Assembly (NCBI RefSeq): GCF_964340395.1
Contig: NC_135559.1
Location: 6,424,759 to 6,481,258 of the forward strand
DNA length: 56,500 nt
Reading direction: 5' to 3'
Origin: Glandiceps talaboti
Taxonomy: Eukaryota > Hemichordata > Enteropneusta > Spengelidae
Shown: positions 1-27,369 of the stretch, one piece after another
How positions within the stretch are numbered: position 1 is the first letter of the stretch
Layout: each line of letters starts with the position of its first letter
Made by a program: the position numbers and the translations under genes
Notes under the pieces: model-generated
Told to the model about the DNA's origin: nothing
Databases searched by the model: none
The model's input: only the letters and a program-made list of their open reading frames with translations

Positions 1-1063
1 TATTGTTTACATACTGTCAAGAGCAACGACGTTCTAAATCCATATGGGCTCCTCCTGCCCTCTGCGCAACCCTAGTTTCGCCATGCATCGTGGGGGAACC
101 GGCATAAGGTCTATAGCCCAAATTTGAGCTATATGGTAATAGCCCAAATCATTTATATGAGTCTCGGCTATACAACCATTCTCGCAAGTCAGAGCCAGCT
201 GTATTTTTAGGCTGGCACTCTGAACTCAAATTTTCTTTATTACCTCTTGGACAGTGCTGTAAAAGTAAAAGAGGCTCCGGTTTACGGCGATAGGCTACTG
301 CACAATGAAGAGCATCAGCTCAAAAACCTAACGATTTCAAATTATTACATAATTTTATTTCCATCTGCATCGAATTATTTTCCATTAAAAGCTAGAATTT
401 AAAATGAATACGCAACCTCAAAAACCACCCATATATCTTAACATATATATCGTAAAAAATATGCCTTTCAGTGATTCAGAACTCATCTACAGTTAAAATG
501 TACTAAAACAAGCAATCAAACCTCTGAATCATGGAAGTCAGTCCCATCTCCTGGTAAATGTGAAAAAAGTTCATAACTGTTAAGTATATTCTTGTATATA
601 GATGATATTGATAACGTTTACTTTGAAGTATAACAAATGAACGTTTTTTCTTGAGTGAACGTCGTGCAATTAAATGTCAAGAAGGCTAAAAGACTCCTCA
701 CAATAACATCTACATCAATTATGAATGTATTAGAAATTATAGACACGCTTGGAAACAGTAAACGGTGACCTTTTCGACCAAAATCGATTTCACTCAGCAG
801 AATAAAATATGGTAGCGCTTTCAATGACTTTTAATAGGTGTGACAACGTCCCACGATGCTCGTTGTTTAATATCCGCTGTCAATCTTAAGGTTTTGTCTC
901 GGTTTGGTTATTATACCGTTTGAAAACAGGCACTGATGTCTGGACGTATATATAGTTGAAGTGTTGGCATGATAACATCAGATTCCAAAGCATCATCACG
1001 CAGTGTAGTCAATGCAACTTGGATATGTGATATGTATGTGTTTCATTTGAACGTTGAGGGCGA
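1..1063. other. 3' flank of calmodulin-like gene A; no gene seen
   Basis: No protein-like frame or repeat stands out here. On the minus strand it lies just downstream of the gene A stop codon, so part of it should be 3' UTR. Possible polyadenylation hexamers on the minus strand are ATTAAA at 835-830 and AATAAA at 359-354 and 241-236. None can be proven without transcripts. Confidence 0.45.
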
Positions 1064-17225
<16,162 letters not shown>

Positions 17226-17737
17226 CCTAGACTTTCAGTTGAAACACAATATTATACCCAAATTAAAGATACGCTCACGATTTAACTTGTTTTTCACAAA
17301 ACGTAAACATCGCATTCAAAAAAATGGGCGAAAGTCATCAAGGCCGCGCAATGATTGAACTACGCATGCGTGGGTGTATCACTATATGATATTCAGTTTT
17401 GTCGTGATTTATGTAGTTAGAAGAGCGATATGGCCACTCAAGTGGAAGAAGAATTGACAAATAAGACAAACATGTGATCATGCGATATAGTATACAATAA
17501 GGCCACTCAACTGATTCATCACGAACTCGAAAATTTAACAAATCCAACGAATTCAAAACGGCCATATCCAAGTAACTGGGAAAGTTCTAATTTGTTTTGT
17601 TGTGCTTTTTTAAAATCGATTTTCGTTCTTAAAAATTATCTTTTAGATCCAGACGATTTGTGCACTGCCTGTCGTACAAATAACCAAGACTGGTTATCCT
17701 TGTTGTTAGTTTGATTGCTTGTCCAGTGTTTATGTTT

Positions 17738-17835
17738 ATGTTTGTTTGTTTGTTTGTTTGTTTGTTTGTGTGTTTATTTGTTTGTTTGCGTATGTATGTG
17801 TTTGTTTGTTTGTTTGTTTGTTTGTTTGTTTGTTG
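17738..17835. repeat. (TTTG)n microsatellite
   Basis: About 20 TTTG units in two blocks separated by TGTG and GCGTATG. About 0.5 kb upstream of the gene A start. Confidence 0.95.
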
Positions 17836-17889
17836 TATTCGTTGATATGTCCACTTGCTTGTTGATCTCTTCCCATAACTCGTAATATT

Positions 17890-18476
17890 TACAGCTTAAA
17901 TGTGTAGGCTTGGTGTTTCACTCATGTAACATAACATAATTATAATACACACCCTCAGACAACTTACAGCTAAAATGATGTAGGCTTGGTGTTTCACTCA
18001 TTTAACATGACATGTAATACACACCCTCAGATAGCTTATAGCTAAAATGATGTAGGCATAGTGTTTCACTCATATAACATGACATTTAATAGACGCCCTC
18101 GGACAACTTACAGCTAAAATGATGTAGGCGTGGTATTTCACTCATGTAACATAGCATTTAATACACACTCCAGGCTCAGATAGGTGCCGTACACAGTGAG
18201 GGATGTAGACATAGTCAAGTTGAAATGTTGATTATCTGTTTGAAAATAAACAATTGCAGCCCATAAATCATCAAGTCCATGTGTAATGTTTTCATTAGAA
18301 GCCTGTTTCTACTGCACTGTGAAAGAATAGCGATGCTGATCAGTGTTCAATGTGATTGGGCAAAGGATCCTGCCGTGTATATTGTGTCTCTGTTATTGTT
18401 AGCCTAGAGTTGAACGGTCTAGCTCTGTGTCAAACAGTCTCATGACTGAAACACCAAGCCTACATCATTTGAGTTA
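17890..18476. mobile_element. Miniature inverted-repeat element (copy 2) with its left end amplified fourfold
   Basis: The inner body and right end match copy 1 in reverse orientation (AATGTTTTCATTAGAAGCC, CTGCACTGTGAAAGA, then CATGACTGAAACACCAAGCC to about 18476). The left terminal repeat TACAGCTAAAATGATGTAGG.TTGGTGTTTCACTCAT is present four times, starting at 17890, 17965, 18037 and 18109, with 72-75 bp spacing. Confidence 0.85.
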
Positions 18477-18489
18477 TAGTAGCCGTAAC

Positions 18490-19035
18490 TGTTTCCCTAG
18501 GATTTCACCTTTCCAAACCAGTAGCTCTCAAGACATACAATGAACAAAGACAGACAACGGTCACACGTAGAGAATACACTTTTCAAGTAGGTGTAACGTG
18601 CGCAATAAAGGCCCCCTCTTTACTATTATTTATGAGACGCCCACGCAAAATGCATATTGAACCGAAAACAATAATATCGCTATTAAAAACACGTGACTGA
18701 ACGGTGTGATATGGAGGACGAGGGAAAGCCATAGTCTGTGCATCCGATCCCGTGTATCAATAATGCATACGATAGGATTGCATGCCCATAAGCTGTAGTC
18801 AGGAATGGATATACGTAGTCTCATTACACGGTAGTGCGTGTTAGCTGGATCCACTCCTCAATATATATGGTAAAGCTTCGTTTGACTCATCAAATACATC
18901 ATTAATTCACCCTACACGGAGAACACTCGACAGCAAAGTACTTAAACACAATTTTCTCTCAACTGTTTTATTGCCCGTCTATCTTTAATGAATCACAACA
19001 CGTCATATGAGTGCAGAGTGAGTGTATACAGCTTT
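18490..19035. other. Spacer between genes B and A; nothing recognised
   Basis: No gene or repeat recognised. On the minus strand it is downstream of gene B and upstream of gene A. Confidence 0.35.
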
Positions 19036-19037
19036 CT

Positions 19038-19142
19038 TTCTATGTATGTGTGTGTGTGCGTGCGTGCGTGTATGTGTGTGTATGTATGTATGTATGTATG
19101 TATGTATGTATGTATGTATGTATGTATGTATGTATGTGTGTG

Positions 19143-19174
<32 letters not shown>

Positions 19175-19225
19175 TGTATGTATGTATGTATGTATGTATG
19201 TATGTATGTATGTATGTATGTACAT
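19038..19225. repeat. Compound (TATG)n / (TG)n / (GCGT)n microsatellite
   Basis: TATG runs at about 19079-19137 and 19176-19221 flank TG and TGCG units. All long frames across it are artefacts. Confidence 0.97.
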
Positions 19226-19332
19226 GTATGTCTGTATCTGAGTATGTACCTCTTCATCTGTCGGTCTGTCTGTATATCTCAGTTTCTGTTTCTCTTACTC
19301 TATACATTTGTTCTTCAATATATCTGTCTACA

Positions 19333-19334
<2 letters not shown>

Positions 19335-19397
<63 letters not shown>
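19335..19397. repeat. (CAT)n microsatellite
   Basis: About 20 perfect CAT units. Confidence 0.97.
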
Positions 19398-20340
19398 TTG
19401 ACATTAGATGATTAGCGACTAAATAATGCATAATGTGTATCGTCAACGATCATGGTCTAATATTTGTCTTGTGTTTGCCTTGTGATGTCATCTGGTTGAC
19501 TTCTGTCTACTTAGGAAATGAAGATGAAAATGTATCCATGGCAACAGTAGAGAATAAGTGAAAAAAAACACTGATTGCAGAGAGGATAATTCATATATTA
19601 TAAACAAAATATTGCAGATTTATACAAATAAAAAATGTAACCTTCAAGCAATATCGACTTGGCAAGAGAGCAGAACGACAAAGCTATTCACAGAGGACAA
19701 TATCAAGGCTGGTCGGCCATGGTGTCACATTTCTCGCTTTCATGTTAAATAGCTAGAGTCACGTATCCATAAAGGCTTTACATCAAGATTATTCAGCGAA
19801 AAAGTAAAACAAATGAACTGATACCCTGAAATCCGGAACAGCGGTCTCTTGTGTCTAAAACTGATAACAAAATTTACTTTTGTTTTTCACATAGTTGCCA
19901 AATTAAAAGTGACCATGATTGCATATTGTTTTTTACTGGACTCTTCGGATTTCGCTTTTATTTGATAACCGTCTTAGTTCATAATGTGAATGTAAAAGGT
20001 CCAGTTCCGGTCATAAGTAAAACTTAGATGTGACGCCGGAAAGACAGTTGTCAGGCAGAGATGCATAAAAAGTTGGTCCTGTGCAAAAGAGTGACCATAT
20101 GTAGTTCTTGTGAGTCCAAGATATAGAACCCCGGTATTGAAGCCCTGGACTTTAAGTTATATTCTTTCTGTTACGATATTGCGGATAGGATAGCCAGCTG
20201 TCACTGTCGTTCGTGCGTACGTTTGTTCTGACGTATCATTCCGTTCTAAACAGTTTGGACAGTGTTGGTATGAAACGTTATCAGTTGACACGATGCTCAA
20301 CATCCTTCGGTCATTCTTTGATGTCGTGTTTTGTTAATGA
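19398..20340. other. 3' flank and probable 3' UTR of gene B
   Basis: No protein-like frame recognised. On the minus strand an AATAAA hexamer is found at 19962-19957, about 380 nt past the gene B stop codon, and is a candidate polyadenylation signal. Confidence 0.4.
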
Positions 20341-20390
20341 CTAGTTCTCTTTTTTCGTTGGTACCTCCTCACCCATCATCTTGACGAAAT
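20341..20390 (-). CDS. Gene B last exon ([16 protein letters not shown])
   Basis: Acceptor TTACCACAG, then AT TTC GTC AAG ATG ATG, which completes a codon split after its first G, giving GAT (Asp). FVKMM aligns with FVQMM of calmodulin. The stop is TAG at 20343-20341. Splice phase and motif make the assignment firm despite the 50 nt length. Confidence 0.88.
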
Positions 20391-23300
20391 CTGTGGTAAG
20401 TAGGATCGAGAATTAAAGTTAGAAATTACGTCTTCGGTATTTATTTGTGTACACTCTATATATTGAGTACTGTACGTACTGTGAAAGTTATATAACAAAT
20501 ATATTTGACGTAAGTTTTACCCATCGAAGTGACCAAGTCTGATTGTTGCATATACTCAAAAAAGCGAAATTCCTTCGTTATGGTTCCGTATAGTTGCATA
20601 CATTTTCGTTCTTATCACTGCGTGCTCACATGTGTTTTGACTAGATGTAGATGTTATTGTTCCGTCAATGCGGTGACGCACGGTTTAAACCTACAATGGC
20701 TGCAATCAGGACTTTTTTTTCATGGAAGCAACCGAAGATATATTTTGTAATTGTTCAGTTACTTATAAAAGACATTGGTACTCGTTCATTGGTGGTCGAT
20801 TATGTCCGTAGGTAGTATAATGTAAATCTTAAGTGGAAGTTTTGGTTTTGAATTCGTCGTTATTGTACTTTGACCTGCCTTGATACCATATATGGTAGTG
20901 GTAATTGAATATTCAACATAAAAGCATTAACCCAGTTACTACATGAGTCACATATTCGTTCACAACCTGTCTCGCAAATGTTTATATCCTGTGTGCAAAT
21001 TCAACCTGTTCTGTTGATGGCGGCACTGGTTTTAGGGTCCGTACCGGAAAATATAAATTCGCTACGTTTTCTTACTGTGTTGTGTGTATAGTAACGCACA
21101 AACGTATACCTATAAATGAAGTGGTATTCTTTTATCTAACTAGTCTTTTCTGAGCATTATACATATACATATAATCCGCAAGATATGGAAAGATATGGTC
21201 ATAGTTCGATGTTTTCACCATCTGCCACGTTAGGGGAATGTCAATTGCTCGATTTTGTCGAGCCAGACGATACAATGTAGCAATGTTATTAGTAATTTTT
21301 GTTGTTGTCAGACATTTACAATTTAAAATATTAAAATAGTCTGAAGCTGCCGCTGATATAATTTCAGTTTTATGACACAAAATCGTGATTTATTTTCCAC
21401 CGTGTCGTCTGATTGAAATCTTTGCATAAACAGATGGATAGAAAGTATTTTCAGCTGAAGACCTAGTGTAAATTATTGCTATTAATTAATTATCAGTTTG
21501 CTACCTTCAAAGCTAACCATGCCATCCTCATCAGCGTCCGCCTCTTTGATCATCTCAGCACCCTCCTCCTCCGTTAAGATTACCCCCAATCCCTTCATGA
21601 TGTGTCTAAGTTCGTCATTCGTGATAAACCCATCGCCATCTGTGTCAAATACTCTAAACGTTTCTCTAAGCTCTCTGACCGGATCAACGTCCTCGAATCG
21701 CCTGGACCGCCTCGCCATCATGTCTTGAAATTCCTCGAAATCAATCGTACCATCGCCTACAAGCACAAGTCACAACATAATATTTACCTTTTGACATTAA
21801 TTGTTGCGCTTAATTGTAGAGTCGATAGTACTCTGAACATACGATGAGAGAGACAGACAGAGAAGAGAGACAGACACAGAGACATATAGACAGACAAATA
21901 GAGGAGAAGGGGGAGACAGACAGATGAAATGATATAGGCAGAGAAAGACAGCGAGACAGAAACAGAGAGAGCGAGAGAGAGAGACGGACATAGAGGGGGA
22001 CACGGAAAGAGGCAGAGACAGATACGGACAGACAGGCAGGCAGACAGACAGACAGACAGACAGACAGACATATAGAGACAGAGAAACGTCGACAGAATAC
22101 ACATTGACCTTTAACCCCTGTTTCTTTAATTATTCCGATTTACGATAATTGTTGTATTGAGTAATTAAATGTATTCTGTACTAACTTTACAATGACTTCT
22201 TTCAATCGTCTAAATTGAAAATATTGATTCTCACAAAGTTACATGCATCAAAGCTGATAGGCGGACAGTAGACATACACGATGTATATTGACGATAACTG
22301 AAAGGTAACTATTTCGCAGTAAAGGAATTCATTCATTTGCGACGACAAGTGTCAGTGAAATGGTGTTAATCAGTGTTATTTCAATGTGGACAATTCAGTC
22401 ACTTTCTCAAAGTCTGCCTGTCTTGATTGTAAGTCCAATCATCTGCTTCTTGTATTGTGCAATTTAAATTGGAGAGTTGAAGGCAATAAAACACACACTG
22501 AAATAACCAGGAGAAGAAAACACATACCATCGGCATCTACCTCATTCACGATGTCCTGCAATTCAGCTTCGGTTGGATACTGTCCCAGCGACCTCATGAC
22601 AATACCTAATTCTTTGACGGTGATATTACCGTCGCCATCTTTGTCAAACAAAGTGAACGCCTCTTTCAGATCTGACAATAGATGAGGTGACAGGGAGCGT
22701 CTCAAACACGTGAAAGAGTATCACAAAGGCATTGTTAGAGCCAAAACATAAAATACAAAAAAATGTAGGTGCTGTATAATATGTTGGACAAAATGTCCAT
22801 ATATACTGGCGCCACTCATGAAGCTCTTTCAGAAAGTCCTTAAACTTGTATCTATACATCTGCGAGGTAATAACTTATGAATTAAATAAATAAAAAGTTA
22901 TGGGTCTTCTTCGCTCAATGGAGGTTAACAAAGGCTTTTGTTATTACCCACCGTCATTTTTGACATTTCAAAATAGCCGTCTGTTTAACTCTTAAATAAA
23001 ATATACCATGTTTTCTGGTAAGCCGTATTGTGCTACGTTTTTCTGTTACTTTTATTTCCATTTCTGAAAATTATGGCTTCAACCTGCAAGCTAAAACTAT
23101 GCTGATACGGACACTTAAAATAACCTACCGTCTCTTTGTTCTGCCGTAAGCTCGACTTCGTCCTTGGGGTGACATAAAGAAATCAGATATAACAAAAAAA
23201 GATGGTGTTAGAACATGTCAGGACTTCTCTACGTTTCTTTTGTGTCTCTTGCCGTGGAGTTTTTTTTTATCGTGGCGTCAAACGTTATGGCCTACAGATT

Positions 23301-23530
23301 CTAAACACAACCTTCAAACGTGCAATTAGTGTTCTTTGACGACCGAGTCTAAGGTCATGGGTCAGCGTCTGCTATCCTTAATTTTGAGCGCATATTAACT
23401 TCAAATATATACACAGAATGTCGAATAGTTAGGAATAAAATTGATCATAATACAGCAAGCTTCTGACTGTGTTTGGTATATCTAATATATATGTTGACTT
23501 GAACTCTTTTTTTTCGTAAATACTTACCAT
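20341..23530 (-). CDS. Calmodulin-like protein, gene B (five core exons, complete)
   Basis: Four-EF-hand Ca2+ sensor of the calmodulin family. The core exons in transcription order are 23530-23528 (ATG only), 23162-23129, 22671-22528, 21756-21505 and 20390-20341. All phases match and give 483 nt, about 160 residues. Loops 1-3 are canonical ([36 protein letters not shown]). Loop 4 is [12 protein letters not shown], with Glu for Gly at position 4 and Asp for Glu at position 12. The linker [15 protein letters not shown] is three residues longer than calmodulin's. The site of calmodulin Lys115 is lost (GVILTEEEG), and Met51 is replaced (LQDIVNE). The end reads [16 protein letters not shown]. Relative to calmodulin this predicts an altered C-lobe. 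Two further upstream exons could add an N-terminal extension. Confidence 0.9.
21248..21320. repeat. Single diverged copy of the dispersed 42-bp repeat
   Basis: GATTTTGTCGAGCCAGACGA followed by TACAATGTAGCAATGTTA and part of a second monomer. It lies in the last intron of gene B. Confidence 0.7.
21505..21756 (-). CDS. Gene B exon 4 (252 nt, end of EF2, linker, EF3, EF4)
   Basis: Acceptor GCTTGTAG, donor GAAG|GTAGCA. It encodes [14 protein letters not shown], an Arg-rich linker, [12 protein letters not shown] and [11 protein letters not shown]. It is nine nucleotides longer than the matching exons of genes A and C, all in the linker. Confidence 0.95.
21843..22082. repeat. Imperfect GACA/GAGA purine-rich microsatellite
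   Basis: About 240 bp of interspersed GACA, GAGA and CAGA units, ending in about ten GACA around 22030-22070. It lies in intron 3 of gene B. Confidence 0.9.
22528..22671 (-). CDS. Gene B exon 3 (144 nt, EF-hand 1 and start of EF-hand 2)
   Basis: Acceptor TATTGTCAG, donor GATG|GTATGT. It encodes [16 protein letters not shown] to [18 protein letters not shown] and NEVDAD plus the first base of Gly. Length and phases are the same as exon 3 of gene A. Confidence 0.95.
23129..23162 (-). CDS. Gene B exon 2 (34 nt micro-exon, [11 protein letters not shown])
   Basis: Acceptor CACCCCAAG, donor GACG|GTAGGT. It reads [11 protein letters not shown] plus a G, starting in phase 0 and ending in phase 1. 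It aligns with DEVTPEQLA of gene A and is one codon longer. Confidence 0.82.
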
Positions 23531-23557
23531 TAGTGATCCGCTAGTTGTTGCGTCCTC
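23528..23557 (-). CDS. Gene B exon with the ATG next to the splice site
   Basis: ATG at 23530-23528 is followed directly by GTAAGTA, the arrangement known from animal calmodulin genes, where the first coding exon holds only the start codon. An acceptor-like AAG at 23560-23558 also makes a 30 nt internal exon possible, reading [10 protein letters not shown] in the same phase. In that case the true start is upstream. The sequence EDATT resembles EDETT of gene A exon 1. Confidence 0.6.
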
Positions 23558-23831
23558 CTTCGGTAGCAAATTATATGAAACACTTTAATGGTACTGACTT
23601 AAGACCAGAAAGTTAAAATACACGATATATTGCACTGACCCGTTGATCCCAATAGTCAACACCCCTATTGTGTTTTTTTCTCATTTTCTTATAATTTATG
23701 AAACTCGTTAAATAAATCTCAAACCCTAAAGCGCAGTCAAGAATAGGGGAGAAATGGTGGCACGTAGTCGGGTCTTGACCAATAGGGGCATATTGTCACA
23801 AAATCCGCTATTGAAAGGAAAATTGACTTAC

Positions 23832-23900
23832 GGTAGACTCAGACTGCTCAGCGGCTTCAGCATGACCCTTGTCAAACTCCGTTACTAGCTTCCGATACAT
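23832..23900 (-). CDS. Possible N-terminal extension exon of gene B
   Basis: From ATG at 23900 the frame reads MYRKLVTEFDKGHAEAAEQ and four further residues, ending at ACC|GTAAGT in phase 0. This joins in frame to the 23557-23528 exon and then to exon 2, adding 32 residues before the usual start Met. The stretch is Glu/Ala-rich like the next exon. It might instead be a 5' UTR exon. Confidence 0.35.
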
Positions 23901-24740
23901 TTGAAATGTTGAGGCAACGATTTGGGATTTCAGTGGTGTTAAAAAATGAACGGTCCAGCGGTGCAGGGAACGTCTTCGAGTCTGAGTTTACGTATAAGGG
24001 GGATATCTCCTTATGAATCGAATATGTCGTGCTTGAGTTGATGGACATAATACGGAAACACACCCTAACCATTAAAATTGCGTTCGAGTACGCGTTCGTG
24101 TGTGAATGAATGTGGGTTCACTGGTTGTCTTGTATACCGTAGATCACTTGCTACTATGCTTCAAATATCTCAACAAAACACATTTTAAATGTTAATTGTT
24201 TGGCAAGCTATGAAAAAAGTAACAAAATAAATCTGTAGAAATTGAGTACAAAAACAGGGTTTGATTTCCTAAATACATTCGGTACATTGATTTCCAGGTT
24301 AGGATAGTTGCCATAGCAATAACCAATTGTATGATGCACAATTCGTTTAACTGGCGTTGAGTTCATTTGATTTGTCAGTTCGTCTTTTCTCAGTTTGTAT
24401 GTAATTTGTTTGTATAAGCTTGTATTTCTTATTAGCTCTGTCACGACATATTTTACTTTATTTTCATTTAAAATTAATTTGACATCTACGCTGATCCTTT
24501 AATAAGCATGGGAGAGTGGAATTGTTCCATAATACAGTAATACATCCTCGCTAAGGCACTCATACAACTATAGTTAGTAGCTCCTACGAACATCGGGGGA
24601 GATTTTCTTGCATATAATGTACACAAGTAGCTTTGGTGTATGTATAGACTGCGCCCTCAAGTCATTACTTTACTAAACTACAACCCCATCTTATAGCGAA
24701 CCAATTATCATTATAATAATAAGTTTTAAACACCAAATAA
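23901..24740. other. Upstream flank of gene B; no gene recognised
   Basis: This should contain the gene B promoter, but no TATA box or other element can be placed with confidence. Confidence 0.3.
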
Positions 24741-25380
24741 AAGTTTAACCCTGTAACAGGTCATGTGAAGACCCTATAACACACCTGTGATACAGTACAG
24801 ATCTACATGACGGTTCAGGGTTGTAACAGGACTTTATACATTTGTACATGTTTCGGGTACACTACTGATACGTTGATATGTGTACAGGCATGCCATAGAT
24901 TCTGTCTTTACATGTGACCATGGTGACAGTACGGTGTTTGTACATGACTCTATACATAGATGACTCTATACATAGATGTGTATACAGAGGCATGTCATAC
25001 GTCTGATTTTATCATAATGTGTTTTAATTTGTACATGTACGTGAAACATTATTAGAACCGTTTGCTGGATACTCTTCAGAAATTATCGGTATACACACCT
25101 GTACCAACATGCCTGTCACATGTGCAAAGTATGTGCATACGGACCATCCCGAAACCTTATCGAATATGCAGAGTCCATATCATGCAATTGCAACTTGCAC
25201 ACATACATGTATATATCTAGGTACGCATCTGTGGCGACCATTTGTGGTCCAGTCATGTTATCGCAACAATGTATACACACCTGTAACAACGAATCTGTTA
25301 CAGGTAAGTGAATGCAGCGCTGAAATCTTACCAAATGTATAGACCATGTTACAACTTGCAGCATATACCCAACATTAGGC
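24740..25380. repeat. Degenerate repeats around ACACCTGTAACA and GTACATGT
   Basis: Variants of CACCTGTAACAG, CATGTGA and TTGTACATG recur irregularly. They include a perfect 15-bp direct duplication (GACTCTATACATAGAT) near 24945-24977 and TATACACACCTGTA at 25090 and 25269. The period is unclear. Confidence 0.45.
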
Positions 25381-26346
25381 ATATTACAGACGTGTCCAGT
25401 AATCTGCCGTGTTTGGGTTCTTAGCTGATCATGATCTGTACGTTTTACGTTTATGGCATTGTATTTAGACCCTAAAGAAACCTAAGACCTCTAAAGGACT
25501 CGGAAGTTGTAATGTTGATAAATGTAACACAAAAAACAACTTTAAACGTAGGCAGTTGGACTTAAAGCTTGATCTTTCAACTCAAATGAACCATTTTCGA
25601 GTTCGTGTCCCCAATTGGTTCAGCCCTGTTCAAGTTGAACTGACTGCAGTTCACAAAACAAAACAAAAACAAGTTGAATGTAGGGCTGGGTTTTGGCGGG
25701 ATAATTACCTTGTATGCAAAGATAACTTTTTTTAACGAGCCATAACAAAGCAGACATTTGCTTATGTGTGTTCTACTAGACGTCTAGCTTGTAGACGGTG
25801 TTTTCGAAGATTTCCGCTTCAACTGTTTTTTGTTTGATTAACAATGACCTTTGCTATCGTGAAACATGTCTGTGACATTTTGTCAAAAACTGTGACAATA
25901 TATCGTGTTGTGCGATTTGTATACTGAACAATGATTTTTTTTTCAGTTCTTTTGCATTTTAGTGACGTATACGTAATCGCATGAGGAAGCAAGTGACTAG
26001 AGGGTATACACTAAACAATACCAACATTGAAACACAAAATGTATGCGTATAATTTACAATACGAGCGTTAATAATTTTTGCTATTTTTGGCGATATTCTT
26101 TAGTGAAATTTGTTTTATTTCTAACCTTTCTTAAAATACCAGTCTATCTCTCAGCTTCACTCAATTGTATGTATGGTACAATTACTTTGACCAACGGTAT
26201 CATATTTCTAAGTTCCTTAAACTATATGATGTGCGCCCCAGCCATACGGTGCTGGCTCATCCATGACGCTCACACACATTAGAAATTGAAGTGCGCCCTC
26301 ACATTAACTTCAGAGATTAGTTATAAATTGTAATTTCCATGTATGA

Positions 26347-26376
26347 CCCCCTAACCCCACCCCCACCCCCACCCCA
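26347..26376 (-). other. Potential G-quadruplex sequence
   Basis: The plus strand has four runs of four or five C separated by single A. The minus strand therefore carries four G-runs with one-base loops, an ideal parallel quadruplex pattern. It lies about 2.4 kb upstream of the gene B exons. Confidence 0.7.
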
Positions 26377-26964
26377 TGGCATTAAACAAACATCTTCTGG
26401 AGTTGCCAATACAGTCGTTGGCAAAATGTGATATATCCCAGACATTTTATGATATGTGTGCTAAATAACGTCATCAAATCGTTTATGTAATACATGTATG
26501 TCTGAATAGCAAGTTTCGTATGGTACGTCGTCTATATCTGAAAACCAGGTTTTAGCATGAGTTCTACTAATAACAATTGTTGGTTAAGTATGTTTCAGTT
26601 ATTACACTTCAATACGCAGCAATAATTACCCCTCCCCCACAAAAAAATGAGAAAACACGAATAGAAAACCTTAGCTTAATGCCCTTCGAACAGCTTAAAT
26701 AATAACCACAATAGTTCTTTCATATGTATACAGCCATGTAAATTGGATAAGCCACATGGTGTCTAAATGTAAAAATGGTTCTTTTTGTCGTAGCCTTTAA
26801 AGGACAGAGGTGTTTAGAACTGTGACCTATATATTACAACGAAAACCACGAAACCTGAAACATAATGTCGACGTCTGGTTCGACAAAAGCCTACCAACAT
26901 TGCTACATTTTATCATCCAGCCAGACAAATATCGCACAGGTTTGCTAAATGTTACAACTAGTAA

Positions 26965-27175
26965 CATTGAAGTAAAGTACTTTCTCTATGTGCTACATTT
27001 GTTTATAGCATTCATATCAAGTGTAAAAGTATAATGTTTCGGTTGGTATATTTACAAGCCCAGCATGTTTCCTTTCTAATGTACATGTGGTCAATTAGCA
27101 AATGAAACAGTATACTTTTACACTTGATATGGATGTTATAAACGATTGTGGTACATATAAAAAATGCTTTACTTT
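26965..27175. repeat. Imperfect inverted repeat (foldback), arms about 70 bp
   Basis: The arm at about 26970-27035 (GTAAAGTACTTTCTCTATG ... ATATCAAGTGTAAAAGTATA) is repeated in reverse complement at about 27104-27170, with roughly three-quarters identity and a spacer of about 70 bp. The similar frames in opposite directions (LYVLHLFIAFISSVKV and LYVPQSFITSISSVKV) arise from this. It sits beside the 42-bp minisatellite and may be part of the same element. Confidence 0.7.
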
Positions 27176-27369
27176 GGTGTTATGGGTTGTATTGTCTGAC
27201 TCATCAAAAAATCTAATTAACCTTTCCACGTTATCGTCTGGTATGACAATGATTGAAATAGAGTTGTTACATTTTAGTTTTTTGGCTGTCCCAAACATAT
27301 CAATATTATGAACGCAGCAATGTTTGGTTTACCGTGACGTGTTGTCTTTGTATATTAAAACTGATGGTA

